A stretch of DNA of 64,000 nt. Origin: Pseudomonas sp. C2B4. Its GTDB lineage: Bacteria; Pseudomonadota; Gammaproteobacteria; Pseudomonadales; Pseudomonadaceae. The DNA is taken from NCBI RefSeq assembly GCF_013359695.1, contig NZ_JABFMU010000007.1, positions 100,234 to 164,233 on the forward strand, read 5' to 3'. Positions 1-8,147 of the stretch are shown here, one piece after another. The notes under the pieces were generated by a model. That model made no database searches, was not told the origin of the DNA, and saw nothing but the letters and a program-made list of their open reading frames with translations. A program made the translations under genes and the position numbers. The stretch's first letter is position 1. Each line of letters begins with the position of its first letter.

Positions 1-1
1 G

Positions 2-388
2 CAGCGCCTGCAAATCAGCAACAAGCTGATTATCCGCCTGCAACCGGACGAAGGCATTTCCTTGCGCGTGATGACCAAGGACCAAGGCCTGGACAAGGGC
101 ATGCAGCTGCGCAGCGGTCCGTTGCAGCTGAATTTTTCCGACACCTGGAGCAGCGCACGGATTCCCGATGCCTACGAGCGGTTGTTGCTGGAAGTGATGC
201 GCGGCAATCAGAACCTGTTTGTCCGTAAAGATGAAATCGAAGCCGCGTGGAAGTGGTGTGACCAGTTGATCGCCGGGTGGAAAAAATCCGGTGATGCGCC
301 CAAGCCGTACGCGGCCGGGTCCTGGGGGCCGATGAGCTCCATTGCACTGATCACGCGGGACGGGAGGTCATGGTATGGCGATATCTGA
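2..388 (+). CDS. zwf: Glucose-6-phosphate 1-dehydrogenase, C-terminal part
   Basis: The frame is open from the left edge of the window to a TGA at 386-388, so only the last 128 residues or so of the enzyme are present. The segment has the typical Zwf C-terminus: [10 protein letters not shown], then [19 protein letters not shown], the WKWCDQLI helix and the closing YAAGSWGP motif. Zwf oxidises glucose 6-phosphate to 6-phosphogluconolactone in the cytoplasm, the first step into the Entner-Doudoroff pathway. The stop lies inside the start of pgl (14-nt overlap), consistent with a zwf-pgl-eda operon. The start and promoter are outside the window. Confidence 0.95.
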   Translation, partial: QRLQISNKLIIRLQPDEGISLRVMTKDQGLDKGMQLRSGPLQLNFSDTWSSARIPDAYERLLLEVMRGNQNLFVRKDEIEAAWKWCDQLIAGWKKSGDAPKPYAAGSWGPMSSIALITRDGRSWYGDI

Positions 389-1088
389 TTTGAAACTGCC
401 CAAGGGCGTCAGCGCCCATGGGTTCAAGAGTCCGGTGCTCTTGGCCGAAGGCCTGGCACTGAACGTGGCCAAACAACTGAGCGACGCGATCGACGCCCAG
501 GGCACCGCGACCCTGGTGGTGTCCGGCGGCCGCAGCCCGGTGGCGTTTTTCCAGCACCTGGCCAAGCAGGCGCTGGACTGGTCGAACGTGGTGATCAGCC
601 TCGCCGACGAGCGCTGGGTGCCGGTGGAACATGCCGACAGCAACGCCGGCCTGCTCAAGAAGTATCTGTTGCAAGGCCCGGCGGCCAAGGCGCAGTTCCT
701 GAGCCTGTACAGCGCCAGCGCCAACCTTGAACAGGCAGCCGATCAGGCTGATCGACTGCTCTCCGAGTTGCCGGTGATCGACGTGCTGGTGCTGGGCATG
801 GGGGATGACGGCCACACCGCGTCGCTGTTCCCCAACAGCCCGAACCTCGCCGAAGCCCTGAAGGCTGACGGCAGTCGTCGCTGCTACCCGATGCTGGCGC
901 CCACCGTGCCGCATCAGCGCCTGACCATGAGCCGGGCGCTGCTGGCTTCGGCCAAACATAAAGTTCTATCGATTTCCGGTCAGTCCAAGTTGACCACCCT
1001 GAGTATCGCGTTGGCCGGTGACGATGTCGCCGAAATGCCGGTGCGCGCATTTTTGCAACCCACGTTAGAGATTTACTGGTGCCCATGA
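375..1088 (+). CDS. pgl: 6-phosphogluconolactonase
   Basis: This 237-residue cytoplasmic enzyme hydrolyses 6-phosphogluconolactone to 6-phosphogluconate. Family hallmarks are visible: SGGRSP at about residues 50-55, DERWVP at 78-83 and [13 protein letters not shown] at 141-153, which form the phosphosugar site of the NagB/Pgl fold. The ATG at 375 sits inside the end of zwf behind a GGGAGG stretch, suggesting translational coupling. Length is normal for Pseudomonas Pgl. It is followed at once by eda. Confidence 0.95.
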   Translation: MAISDLKLPKGVSAHGFKSPVLLAEGLALNVAKQLSDAIDAQGTATLVVSGGRSPVAFFQHLAKQALDWSNVVISLADERWVPVEHADSNAGLLKKYLLQGPAAKAQFLSLYSASANLEQAADQADRLLSELPVIDVLVLGMGDDGHTASLFPNSPNLAEALKADGSRRCYPMLAPTVPHQRLTMSRALLASAKHKVLSISGQSKLTTLSIALAGDDVAEMPVRAFLQPTLEIYWCP

Positions 1089-1105
1089 GCCAAGGAACAG
1101 CCGCT

Positions 1106-1771
1106 ATGACAAACCCATCCCCGACCGTTTCCATGGCGGATAAAGTTGCCCTGATCGACAGCCTCTGCGCCAAGGCGCGGATCCTGCCGGTGATCACCAT
1201 CGCTCGCGAGCAGGACGTCCTGCCGCTGGCCGATGCCCTTGCTGCCGGTGGCCTGACTGCTCTGGAAGTGACCCTGCGTTCGCAGTTCGGCCTCAAGGCC
1301 ATCCAGATCCTGCGTGAGCAACGCCCGGAACTGGTGACCGGTGCCGGTACCGTGCTTGATCGCCACATGCTGGCCGCGGCCGAAGCGGCAGGTTCGCAAT
1401 TCATCGTCACGCCGGGCATCACCCGCGACCTGCTGGAAGCCAGCGTAGAAAGCCCGATTCCGCTGCTGCCAGGCATCAGCAACGCCTCGGGCATCATGGA
1501 AGGCTATGGCCTGGGTTATCGCCGCTTCAAGCTGTTCCCGGCGGAAGTCAGCGGCGGCGTCGCGGCCATCAAGGCCCTGGGCGGACCATTCGGCGAAGTG
1601 AAATTCTGCCCGACTGGCGGCGTAGGTCCGGCCAACATCAAGAGCTACATGGCGCTGAAAAACGTCATGTGCGTGGGCGGTAGCTGGATGCTTGATCCTG
1701 AGTGGATCAAGAACGGCGACTGGGCCCGCATTCAGGAATGCACCGCCGAGGCCCTGGCGCTGCTGGACTGA
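1106..1771 (+). CDS. eda: 2-dehydro-3-deoxy-phosphogluconate (KDPG) aldolase
   Basis: This 221-residue enzyme cleaves KDPG to pyruvate and glyceraldehyde 3-phosphate, the last Entner-Doudoroff step. The Schiff-base lysine is in FKLFPAE (about K142) and the acid/base glutamate in ALEVTLRS (about E54). The CPTGGVGPANI phosphate-binding loop is intact. The ATG at 1106 is preferred over an in-frame GTG at 1079 because AAGGA lies at 1092-1096, nine bases upstream. It follows pgl by 17 nt and ends the operon, with a terminator just downstream. Confidence 0.95.
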   Translation: MTNPSPTVSMADKVALIDSLCAKARILPVITIAREQDVLPLADALAAGGLTALEVTLRSQFGLKAIQILREQRPELVTGAGTVLDRHMLAAAEAAGSQFIVTPGITRDLLEASVESPIPLLPGISNASGIMEGYGLGYRRFKLFPAEVSGGVAAIKALGGPFGEVKFCPTGGVGPANIKSYMALKNVMCVGGSWMLDPEWIKNGDWARIQECTAEALALLD

Positions 1772-1810
1772 TCGCTTCACCCGACACGTAGTTGTGTGTT
1801 TTACGGCTTT

Positions 1811-1843
1811 ACGGTGCGCTTGGTCGGTGCACCGTTTTTTTTT
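1811..1843 (+). terminator. Rho-independent terminator after eda
   Basis: An inverted repeat ACGGTGC / GCACCGT (1811-1817 and 1829-1835) is followed directly by a run of nine T. It closes the zwf-pgl-eda operon. Confidence 0.8.
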
Positions 1844-1903
1844 GCCCAAAGGAAATGCACGAACGCCGCTCCCACAGGGGGTATCTGCCACGACTTCGAT
1901 CAA

Positions 1904-1995
1904 CTGTGGGAGCGAGCCTGCTCGCGAAGGCGGCGTAACATTCAACAATTGTGGTGGCTGACACACCGCTTTCGCGAGCAGGCTCGCTCCCACAG
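1904..1995. repeat. REPIN (paired GI-type REP)
   Basis: Two REP arms in inverted orientation, CTGTGGGAGCGAGCCTGCTC at the left and its complement at the right, enclose about 42 nt of spacer. A stray fragment GCTCCCACAGG lies just upstream at 1867-1877. It sits between the ends of the convergent eda and aminotransferase genes. Confidence 0.9.
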
Positions 1996-1996
1996 G

Positions 1997-3178
1997 TCAG
2001 CGCAACTCCGTCAACGCCGTGACCAGTTGCTTCATGTGCTCGGCAGTGGTGGTCAGCCCCGGCGTAATCCGAATGCACGGACCACACGCCGCGCCGCTGC
2101 GCACCACGGTAAACAGGTTGTAGTCGCTGAGCAGTCGCTGGACCATCACTTGCTGATCGGCCTGTGCGGTAAAGCGCATCGACGTGATGCCGCAATACAG
2201 TCGCGGGTCATCCGGGGTCAGGACTTCGATGCCCGGGAGTTCGCGTACCGCCCGCACCCACCGGTTACGCAGGTAGTTGAGCCGCGCACCCTTGGCGGCG
2301 GAACCGCCCATCGCGTGATGTTCCTCGATGACCAGCGGCAGGGTCAGCAATGCGGGGATGTTCGGTGTGCTGTAGGGGGTACGGGCGCGAATGTCGGTGA
2401 CCGGAAAATGCATTTCGCCCATGTCCGGGTCGATGTCCGCCAGGCGCTCAGGGGCGATATAGAGAAAGCCCAGGGTCAACGGCGCGCCAATCCACTTGTG
2501 CAGGTTGTAGGCGGCGAAAGCGATGCCCAGATCCTTGAGATCGAATTCGAACTGGCCCAGCGCATGGGCGCCGTCGAGGATCACATCAATACCATGTTCC
2601 CTGGCGGCAGCGGCAATCGCCTGAACCGGCATCACCAGACCGGTGCGGTGGGTGACGTGGGTCAGGGCCATCAACTTGAGTCGCGGATGACGCGCAAAGG
2701 TTTCACGGTAGGTGGCCAGCAAGCTGTCGAAACTGGCCGGATGCGCGTGCTCGATCTCTATCACCTCGACACCGCGATGCTTTGCCAGCCAGCGCATGGC
2801 GCCTTTGACGGTGTCGTATTCCAGATCGCAGATCAGCACCTGGTCACCCGGTTGCAGGCGATTGTAGTTGCGGATCAATGACTGCAAACCGTCCGAGGCG
2901 TTGCGGGTGAGGGCGACGGCTTCGGCGGGCGCACCGATCAAACTGGCCACCAGCGCCTGGATTTTCAGGCTGTCGCCCTGTTCAAAACGCTGGCGGACAT
3001 GAACCGAATTGCCGCGGTTGATCAGTTCGATGTTGCGTTGATACTCCTCGACCGCCGTGCGCGACATACGCCCGAAGTAACCGTTTTCCAGGTTGATCGG
3101 GCCGGGTTGCTGATCGTAGCGGTCGGCAAAGGTTTGCCAGAAGGCTTCATCACGGGCGCGGCGGGTATTGTCGGGCAT
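1997..3178 (-). CDS. Class V aminotransferase, PLP-dependent (isopenicillin N epimerase-like)
   Basis: This 393-residue fold-type I PLP enzyme lacks a signal peptide. DGAHALGQ (about 202-209) supplies the aspartate that contacts the pyridine nitrogen, and NLHKW places the Schiff-base lysine near K228. The layout, with SDGLQSLI after TRNA for phosphate binding and a C-terminal arginine in CIRITPG, matches the class V group that includes isopenicillin N epimerase, cysteine desulfurases and kynureninase. The substrate cannot be read from sequence. The real substrate is probably an ordinary amino acid, since no beta-lactam genes lie nearby. The gene ends against a REPIN. Confidence 0.8.
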   Translation of the reverse strand: MPDNTRRARDEAFWQTFADRYDQQPGPINLENGYFGRMSRTAVEEYQRNIELINRGNSVHVRQRFEQGDSLKIQALVASLIGAPAEAVALTRNASDGLQSLIRNYNRLQPGDQVLICDLEYDTVKGAMRWLAKHRGVEVIEIEHAHPASFDSLLATYRETFARHPRLKLMALTHVTHRTGLVMPVQAIAAAAREHGIDVILDGAHALGQFEFDLKDLGIAFAAYNLHKWIGAPLTLGFLYIAPERLADIDPDMGEMHFPVTDIRARTPYSTPNIPALLTLPLVIEEHHAMGGSAAKGARLNYLRNRWVRAVRELPGIEVLTPDDPRLYCGITSMRFTAQADQQVMVQRLLSDYNLFTVVRSGAACGPCIRITPGLTTTAEHMKQLVTALTELR

Positions 3179-3209
3179 GGGTTACTCAATCGGAGGCGGG
3201 ATGAGTGAA

Positions 3210-3446
3210 TCAGTGGCGAGGGGCGGGCTTGCCATGTTTGGCGCGCAACGGTTCGAGCAATTCCGACAAGCCGTTGTGATCGATTTCCTGCATCAGGGCC
3301 AGCAGGCCGCCCAACTCACCATGGGGGAAGCCTTCCCGGGCGAACCAGTTCAGGTAGGGGCCCGGCAAGTCCGCAATGATCCGCCCTTTGTATTTGCCGA
3401 AGGGCATTTCGCGGGTGATCAGCAGTTCAAGTTTTTCAGGGTTCAT
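3210..3446 (-). CDS. DUF3820 family small protein
   Basis: This 78-residue protein starts MNPEKLELL and carries the DUF3820 signature MPFGKYKGRIIADLP followed by YLNWFAREGFPHGELG. The family is widespread in gammaproteobacteria and has been linked to nucleic-acid metabolism, but its role is not established. The open frame extends 25 codons further upstream, but the residues before MNPEK do not fit the family, so the ATG at 3446 was chosen. Its ribosome binding site is weak. It precedes the aminotransferase gene by 31 nt on the same strand and may be cotranscribed with it. Confidence 0.75.
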   Translation of the reverse strand: MNPEKLELLITREMPFGKYKGRIIADLPGPYLNWFAREGFPHGELGGLLALMQEIDHNGLSELLEPLRAKHGKPAPRH

Positions 3447-3649
3447 GACTCGGTCGTCTTGATTCATTCGGTTCGGAAAATACAGGCATTCTGCATGCAG
3501 GCCAATTGACAGATCATGCAAAAAAAACGGATACAGATTTTCTGAGTGGATTTAACTTATTGAAATTAAACAGATAATTAATCATCTACAGGCTGGCATG
3601 CGCTCTGCAACGAGTCAGTCATCTTTCATCAACCGCAAGGAATTGAAAA

Positions 3650-4117
3650 ATGACCGACATGAATAAAGAAGCGATCTCTGTGCTCAACGACCTGATTGAA
3701 ACCAGCAAGGACGGTCAGGAAGGGTTCAAGACGTGCGCTGAAGACATCAAACACCCTGAACTCAAAACCCTGTTCGTGCAACGCTCCGCCGAGTGCGCAA
3801 AGGCTGCCGCGGAATTGCAAAGCGCTGTGCGTTCGATGGGGGGCGATCCGGAGACGTCCACCAGTGTCAGCGGCGACATGCACCGTCGCTGGGTCGACGT
3901 GAAGTCGATGTTCACCGGCAAGGACGAAGAGGCCGTGTTGAACGAAGCCGAGCGCGGTGAAGACCATGCACTGAAGGCTTATCGCCAGGCCATGGAAAAA
4001 ATCAACAAGCACAACCTGGTGGGCATTCGTGACATCGTTGAACGTCAGTATCACGGCGTGCAACGTAACCACGATCAGGTCAAGGCGCTGCGTAATCAGG
4101 CGCGTGCACGTTCATAA
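3650..4117 (+). CDS. PA2169-like four-helix-bundle protein (DUF2383)
   Basis: This 155-residue, mostly helical, charged cytoplasmic protein matches the PA2169 family: NEAIS-type start, LNDLIETSKDGQEGF, then CAEDIKHPELK and an ERGEDHALKAYRQAM helix. The fold is ferritin-like. Family members are often reported among stress-induced genes. AAGGAA lies about 10 nt before the ATG. The 200-nt region upstream is AT-rich and probably holds the promoter. A REPIN follows the gene. Confidence 0.85.
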   Translation: MTDMNKEAISVLNDLIETSKDGQEGFKTCAEDIKHPELKTLFVQRSAECAKAAAELQSAVRSMGGDPETSTSVSGDMHRRWVDVKSMFTGKDEEAVLNEAERGEDHALKAYRQAMEKINKHNLVGIRDIVERQYHGVQRNHDQVKALRNQARARS

Positions 4118-4135
4118 ATCCCAACCGGTGACCCC

Positions 4136-4227
4136 CTGTAGGAGCGAGCCTGCTCGCGATGGCGGCCGTACATTCAACATTGATGTTGACTGAACTGGCG
4201 CTATCGCGAGCAGGCTCGCTCCTACAG
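4136..4227. repeat. REPIN (paired GI-type REP)
   Basis: Inverted arms CTGTAGGAGCGAGCCTGCTC and complement, the TAGGAG sub-variant, lie between convergent genes. Confidence 0.9.
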
Positions 4228-4243
4228 TTTAAAGTGTCGCGAA

Positions 4244-4714
4244 TCAGCCGATGCTGATCTCCGGCAGCTCGGTCAAGGTCACGGACTGCTGTTTGCGCGG
4301 CGCGAGGATTTCCGCCTCGCCATCGACCACCAACTCATCGCGCTGGTTGAATACGCGAGTGGCAATGCGCACGCGGAATTTCGGCAGTTTTTCCAGGATT
4401 TCCAGGCGCACCGTCAGGGTGTCGCCGATCTTCACCGGCTTCTGAAAGCTCATTTGCTGACCGATGTAGATCGTGCCCGGGCCAGGCAACTCGCAGGCGA
4501 CCGCGGCGCTGATCAGGGCTCCGCTGAACATGCCGTGGGCGATGCGCTCCTTGAACATGGTGCTGGCGGCGTATTCGGCGTCCAGGTGCACCGGGTTATG
4601 GTCACCCGACATCGCGGCGAACAACTGGATGTCGCGCTCTTCGACCGTCTTGCTGAAGCTGGCGGTCTGGCCGATTTCGAGGGCTTCGTAAGGTGTGTTG
4701 GTAACCTGGGTCAT
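4244..4714 (-). CDS. phaJ: MaoC-like (R)-specific enoyl-CoA hydratase, PhaJ1-like
   Basis: This 156-residue hot-dog-fold protein has the hydratase-2 motif SGDHNPVHLD, with catalytic Asp and His near D38 and H43. Length and sequence resemble P. aeruginosa PhaJ1, which turns trans-2-enoyl-CoA from beta-oxidation into (R)-3-hydroxyacyl-CoA for polyhydroxyalkanoate synthesis. Neighbouring lipase-like and fadD genes support a role in fatty-acid use; the same grouping (PA3299-PA3302) is known in P. aeruginosa. It lies 41 nt downstream of the hydrolase gene on the same strand, probably in one operon. Confidence 0.85.
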   Translation of the reverse strand: MTQVTNTPYEALEIGQTASFSKTVEERDIQLFAAMSGDHNPVHLDAEYAASTMFKERIAHGMFSGALISAAVACELPGPGTIYIGQQMSFQKPVKIGDTLTVRLEILEKLPKFRVRIATRVFNQRDELVVDGEAEILAPRKQQSVTLTELPEISIG

Positions 4715-4755
4715 GGGTCTGAATTCCTGTGACGAGTAAAAAGATTCACAAAAAG

Positions 4756-5700
4756 CTATTCGCTTCGGTGTGGCCGGGGCGTGCTCAGGGTCTGGTGGAT
4801 CCAGGTCAACACATCGGCGGTCACTTCATCGCGGTTGGTTTCGTTGAACAGTTCGTGCCGCGCCTGCGGGTAAATGGTCAGTTGCAGGTGCTGGCTGCCG
4901 GCTTCGCGCAAGGCGCCGGCCAGATCCTTCAGACGCTTGCCTTCGCTCACCGGATCACATTCGCCGCCGATCACCAGCAACGGCAGGCCCGGATCGATCT
5001 GGGCGAGATTGGACGCTTTGCTGATTTGCTGCAACCCGCCCAGCAAATCGATCCACAGCTGATTGGTGCAGCGGAAGCCGCACAGCGGGTCGTTGGCGTA
5101 CAGGTCGACTTCCGTCGGATCGCGGCTGAGCCAGTCAAACTGCGTGCGTACCGGTTTGAATCGCTTGTTGAAGGAGCCGAACGACAGCCATTCGATGAAC
5201 GCACTGCGCCCCTTCGGCCCCTGGCGCAGACGTTCGAAACGGGCAATCTGCCGGGCGGCGCGATAAAGCACTACGGGCTGGAAGTTCGAGCCGCTGAGAA
5301 TGGCGCCGTGCAGGCTGGCGCTGTGATGCAGCAGATACGCCTGGGCAAGGTAGCTGCCCATGCTGTGCCCCAACAGCACGATGGGCGCGCCGGGATGTTG
5401 CTGGCCGATGTGTTGGTTGAGGCACGCCAGGTCGCCGACCACTTTGGCCCAACCGTCGTTGTCGGCGAAATGGCCGAGTGTCCCGTTTTCGGCAGTTTTG
5501 CCATGTCCACGCAGATCCGGAGCGTACACGCCATAGCCCTGCTCACAGAGCTTTTGCGCCAGACGAGCGTAGCGGCCGCTGTGTTCCGCCATGCCGTGGG
5601 CCAGCAGGATCACGGCCCTGGGGCTTTCGTCGGGCAACCACTGGTTGACGAAGAGGCGGCTGCGGTCGCTGGTGGTCAGCCAGAACGTGTCGTGGATCAT
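4756..5700 (-). CDS. Alpha/beta hydrolase, monoacylglycerol lipase-like
   Basis: This 314-residue serine hydrolase has the nucleophile elbow GHSMGS (S113), the acid in GGECDPVSEG (about D249) and the histidine in ARHELFNE (about H282). The LAHGMAEHSGRY motif provides the oxyanion hole and, with the short cap, is typical of bacterial monoacylglycerol lipases and lysophospholipases. The ATG at 5700 has AAAGGAATCGCC upstream. The frame stays open into the REPIN upstream, but that part is repeat sequence. It is divergent from fadD2 and upstream of phaJ, which suggests release of fatty acids for activation. Confidence 0.85.
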   Translation of the reverse strand: MIHDTFWLTTSDRSRLFVNQWLPDESPRAVILLAHGMAEHSGRYARLAQKLCEQGYGVYAPDLRGHGKTAENGTLGHFADNDGWAKVVGDLACLNQHIGQQHPGAPIVLLGHSMGSYLAQAYLLHHSASLHGAILSGSNFQPVVLYRAARQIARFERLRQGPKGRSAFIEWLSFGSFNKRFKPVRTQFDWLSRDPTEVDLYANDPLCGFRCTNQLWIDLLGGLQQISKASNLAQIDPGLPLLVIGGECDPVSEGKRLKDLAGALREAGSQHLQLTIYPQARHELFNETNRDEVTADVLTWIHQTLSTPRPHRSE

Positions 5701-5735
5701 GGCGATTCCTTTTGCTGAAGGCCTTTGCCTGACTA

Positions 5736-5837
5736 TTGTAGGAGCGAGCTTGCTCGCGATGGGCGTGAACGATAACGCGTACAGCCTGAAGCTCAGTGGT
5801 GCCTTTGGTTTTTTCGCGAGCAAGCTCGCTCCTACAG
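5736..5837. repeat. REPIN (paired GI-type REP)
   Basis: Arms carry AGCTTGCTCGCGA instead of AGCCTGCTCGCGA, with the matching change in the opposite arm, so the palindrome is kept. It lies in the divergent hydrolase/fadD2 intergenic region (5701-6064), whose remaining bases hold the promoters of both genes, not individually resolvable here. Confidence 0.9.
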
Positions 5838-6064
5838 GTCAGCACGAGCCTGGCCGCAATGTATAGCGCATCCTTGGCCGGACGTCTGATCAGGCCACGC
5901 CGCGGCAGCAAGATTCACACGATCAATGACGGCCATGCGCATATTTGCCTGTTTCGCCATAGCTGCTAGTGTCCGTGAAGCTCCGCTTTTCTGCACGTTG
6001 AGTAAACAGACAGAAATGACAGAAAAGCGGCCCCGGATAGGCTCAGGTAAAGAGGACAAGAACA

Positions 6065-7753
6065 ATGCAACCTGATTTCTGGAATGACAAACGCCCGGCT
6101 GGCGTGCCATTGGACATTGATGTCGCCGAATACAAGTCAGTCATCGAGGTGTTCGAGCGTTCCTGCAAGAAGTTTGCTGATCGCCCGGCGTTCAGCAACA
6201 TGGGCGTCACCCTGACCTACGCCGAGCTGGAACGCTACAGCGCGGCCTTCGCCGGTTACCTGCAAGCGGAGACCGACCTGGTGCCGGGGGATCGCATCGC
6301 GGTGCAGATGCCCAACGTCCTGCAATACCCGATTGCCGTGTTTGGCGCCTTGCGTGCCGGGCTGATCGTGGTCAATACCAACCCGCTGTACACCGCGCGG
6401 GAGATGCGTCATCAGTTCAAGGATTCCGGGGCCCGGGCGCTGGTCTACCTGAACATGTTCGGGCAGAAGGTCCAGGAAGTGCTGGCCGATACCGATATCC
6501 AGTACCTGATCGAAGCGAGGATGGGCGACCTGATGCCCGGCGCCAAGGGCTGGCTGGTCAATACAATGGTCAGCAAGGTCAAGAAAATGGTCCCGGCCTA
6601 TTCCTTGCCCCAGGCCATTTCCTTCAAGAGTGCGCTGCGCCTGGGCAAAGGAAAGAGCATCAAGCCGCTGAAGGCCGGCCTCAAGGACATCGCGGTGTTG
6701 CAATACACCGGCGGTACCACCGGCCTGGCCAAGGGCGCGATGCTGACCCACGGCAACCTGGTCGCCAACATGCAGCAGGCGCGGGCGTGTCTCAGTCAGT
6801 TTGCCAAAGACGGCCAACCCCTGCTGCGTGAAGGGCAGGAGGTGATGATCGCGCCGTTGCCGCTGTACCACATCTATGCCTTCACCGCGAATTGCATGTG
6901 CATGATGGTGACCGGCAACCACAACGTGCTGATTACCAACCCGCGGGACATCGGCGGCTTTATCAAGGAGCTGAAAAAGTGGCGCTTCTCGGCGCTGCTG
7001 GGGCTCAACACCTTGTTCGTTGCGCTGATGGACCATCCTGACTTCAAGACCCTGGATTTCTCCAGCCTCAAGCTCACCAACTCCGGCGGCACGGCGCTGG
7101 TCAAGGCCACGGCCGAGCGCTGGGAGCAGTTGACCGGTTGCCGCATCACCGAAGGCTATGGCCTGACCGAAACCTCCCCGGTGGCCTGCACCAATCCCTA
7201 CGGCGACAAATCGCGGATCGGCACGGTCGGCCTGCCGGTGCCGGGCACCACGCTCAAGGTCATCAACGATGAAGGCGTCGAGCAACCCTTGGGCGAACGC
7301 GGCGAGTTGTGCATCAAGGGCCCGCAGATCATGAAAGGCTACTGGCAGAAACCCGAAGCGACCGACGAAGTGCTGGATGCCGAGGGCTGGTTCAAGTCCG
7401 GCGACATCGCGGTAATCGACCCGGACGGCTTTGTGCGCATTGTCGACCGCAAGAAAGACATGATTATCGTCTCGGGTTTCAACGTGTACCCGAACGAGAT
7501 CGAGGACGTGGTCATGGCCCACCCGAAAGTCGCCAACTGCGCGGTGATCGGTGTGCCGGACGAGCGTTCGGGCGAGGCGGTGAAGTTGTTCGTGGTCGCC
7601 CGTGAAGCGGGGGTCAGCCTTGAAGAGCTGAAGGCGTACTGCAAGGAAAACTTCACCGCGTACAAGGTGCCCAAGCACATTGTCTTGCGTGAGACGTTGC
7701 CGATGACGCCGGTGGGCAAGATTCTGCGGCGGGAGTTGCGTGATATCGCTTAA
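6065..7753 (+). CDS. fadD2: Long-chain fatty-acid--CoA ligase (first of a tandem pair)
   Basis: This 562-residue adenylate-forming enzyme activates fatty acids with ATP and CoA. Visible motifs are the P-loop YTGGTTGLAKGA (about 214-225), the adenine-binding EGYGLTETSP, the hinge DRKKDMIIVSGFNVYP and the C-terminal catalytic lysine in PVGKILRRELR. The start has an AAAGAGGACAAGAAC leader. It is very similar to the next fadD gene. By position next to phaJ and the lipase-like gene it corresponds to FadD2 of P. aeruginosa; the 1/2 naming rests on synteny, not on substrate data. Confidence 0.9.
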   Translation: MQPDFWNDKRPAGVPLDIDVAEYKSVIEVFERSCKKFADRPAFSNMGVTLTYAELERYSAAFAGYLQAETDLVPGDRIAVQMPNVLQYPIAVFGALRAGLIVVNTNPLYTAREMRHQFKDSGARALVYLNMFGQKVQEVLADTDIQYLIEARMGDLMPGAKGWLVNTMVSKVKKMVPAYSLPQAISFKSALRLGKGKSIKPLKAGLKDIAVLQYTGGTTGLAKGAMLTHGNLVANMQQARACLSQFAKDGQPLLREGQEVMIAPLPLYHIYAFTANCMCMMVTGNHNVLITNPRDIGGFIKELKKWRFSALLGLNTLFVALMDHPDFKTLDFSSLKLTNSGGTALVKATAERWEQLTGCRITEGYGLTETSPVACTNPYGDKSRIGTVGLPVPGTTLKVINDEGVEQPLGERGELCIKGPQIMKGYWQKPEATDEVLDAEGWFKSGDIAVIDPDGFVRIVDRKKDMIIVSGFNVYPNEIEDVVMAHPKVANCAVIGVPDERSGEAVKLFVVAREAGVSLEELKAYCKENFTAYKVPKHIVLRETLPMTPVGKILRRELRDIA

Positions 7754-7784
7754 GCGGTGAAGGGCCGCGCTTCGCGCGGATCCC

Positions 7785-7889
7785 CTGTAGGAGCGAGCTC
7801 TGCTCGCGAACTGGACGTCAACGATAACGCGCCCTGTCTGAATGACAGCGTTGTCTGGACGTTTTTCGCGAGCAGGCTCGCTCCTACAG
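7785..7889. repeat. REPIN (paired GI-type REP), left arm with an extra base
   Basis: The left arm reads GAGCGAGCTCTGCTCGCGAA, one base different in register from the usual GAGCGAGCCTGCTCGCGAA. The right arm is standard. Confidence 0.85.
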
Positions 7890-7895
7890 TTTTAG

Positions 7896-7917
7896 AGGCC
7901 CCGAATTTCGGGGCTTT
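7896..7917 (+). terminator. Terminator-like hairpin after fadD2
   Basis: The perfect stem GCCCCGA / TCGGGGC with a 3-nt loop (7898-7914) is followed by a short TTT. It separates fadD2 from fadD1, which suggests that the two ligase genes can be transcribed independently. The remaining 230 nt up to fadD1 contain no gene and presumably hold its promoter. Confidence 0.65.
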
Positions 7918-8147
7918 CAGCGGCATATAGGTTTTTTGCTCTAAAATGACCGGTTGATGTTCTTGAGTCACAAAAGTGACCGTAGAGGCCGCTTTTGGCT
8001 CTAGTCGACCCAATTCAAAGCTGCTACTCTCGGCGCGCTTTGTGACTTCTCGGCCTAGTAAAACAGCCAGATTCACCTTGGAACAAACACCAATAATAAT
8101 CGCATCAAATGCGGTGCTGAATTCGCGTTGCTGAGGAGTGGGCTTCC

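Noticed and set aside
1904..1995. REP repeats considered as a CRISPR array
   Set aside because: The repeats are palindromic pairs spread over the window, not direct repeats with uniform spacers, and no cas gene is present.
5701..5823. N-terminal extension of the hydrolase gene into the upstream repeat
   Set aside because: The extra residues (IASKLAPT and similar) are translated REP sequence and recur in other frames beside REPs; the ATG at 5700 has a good ribosome binding site.
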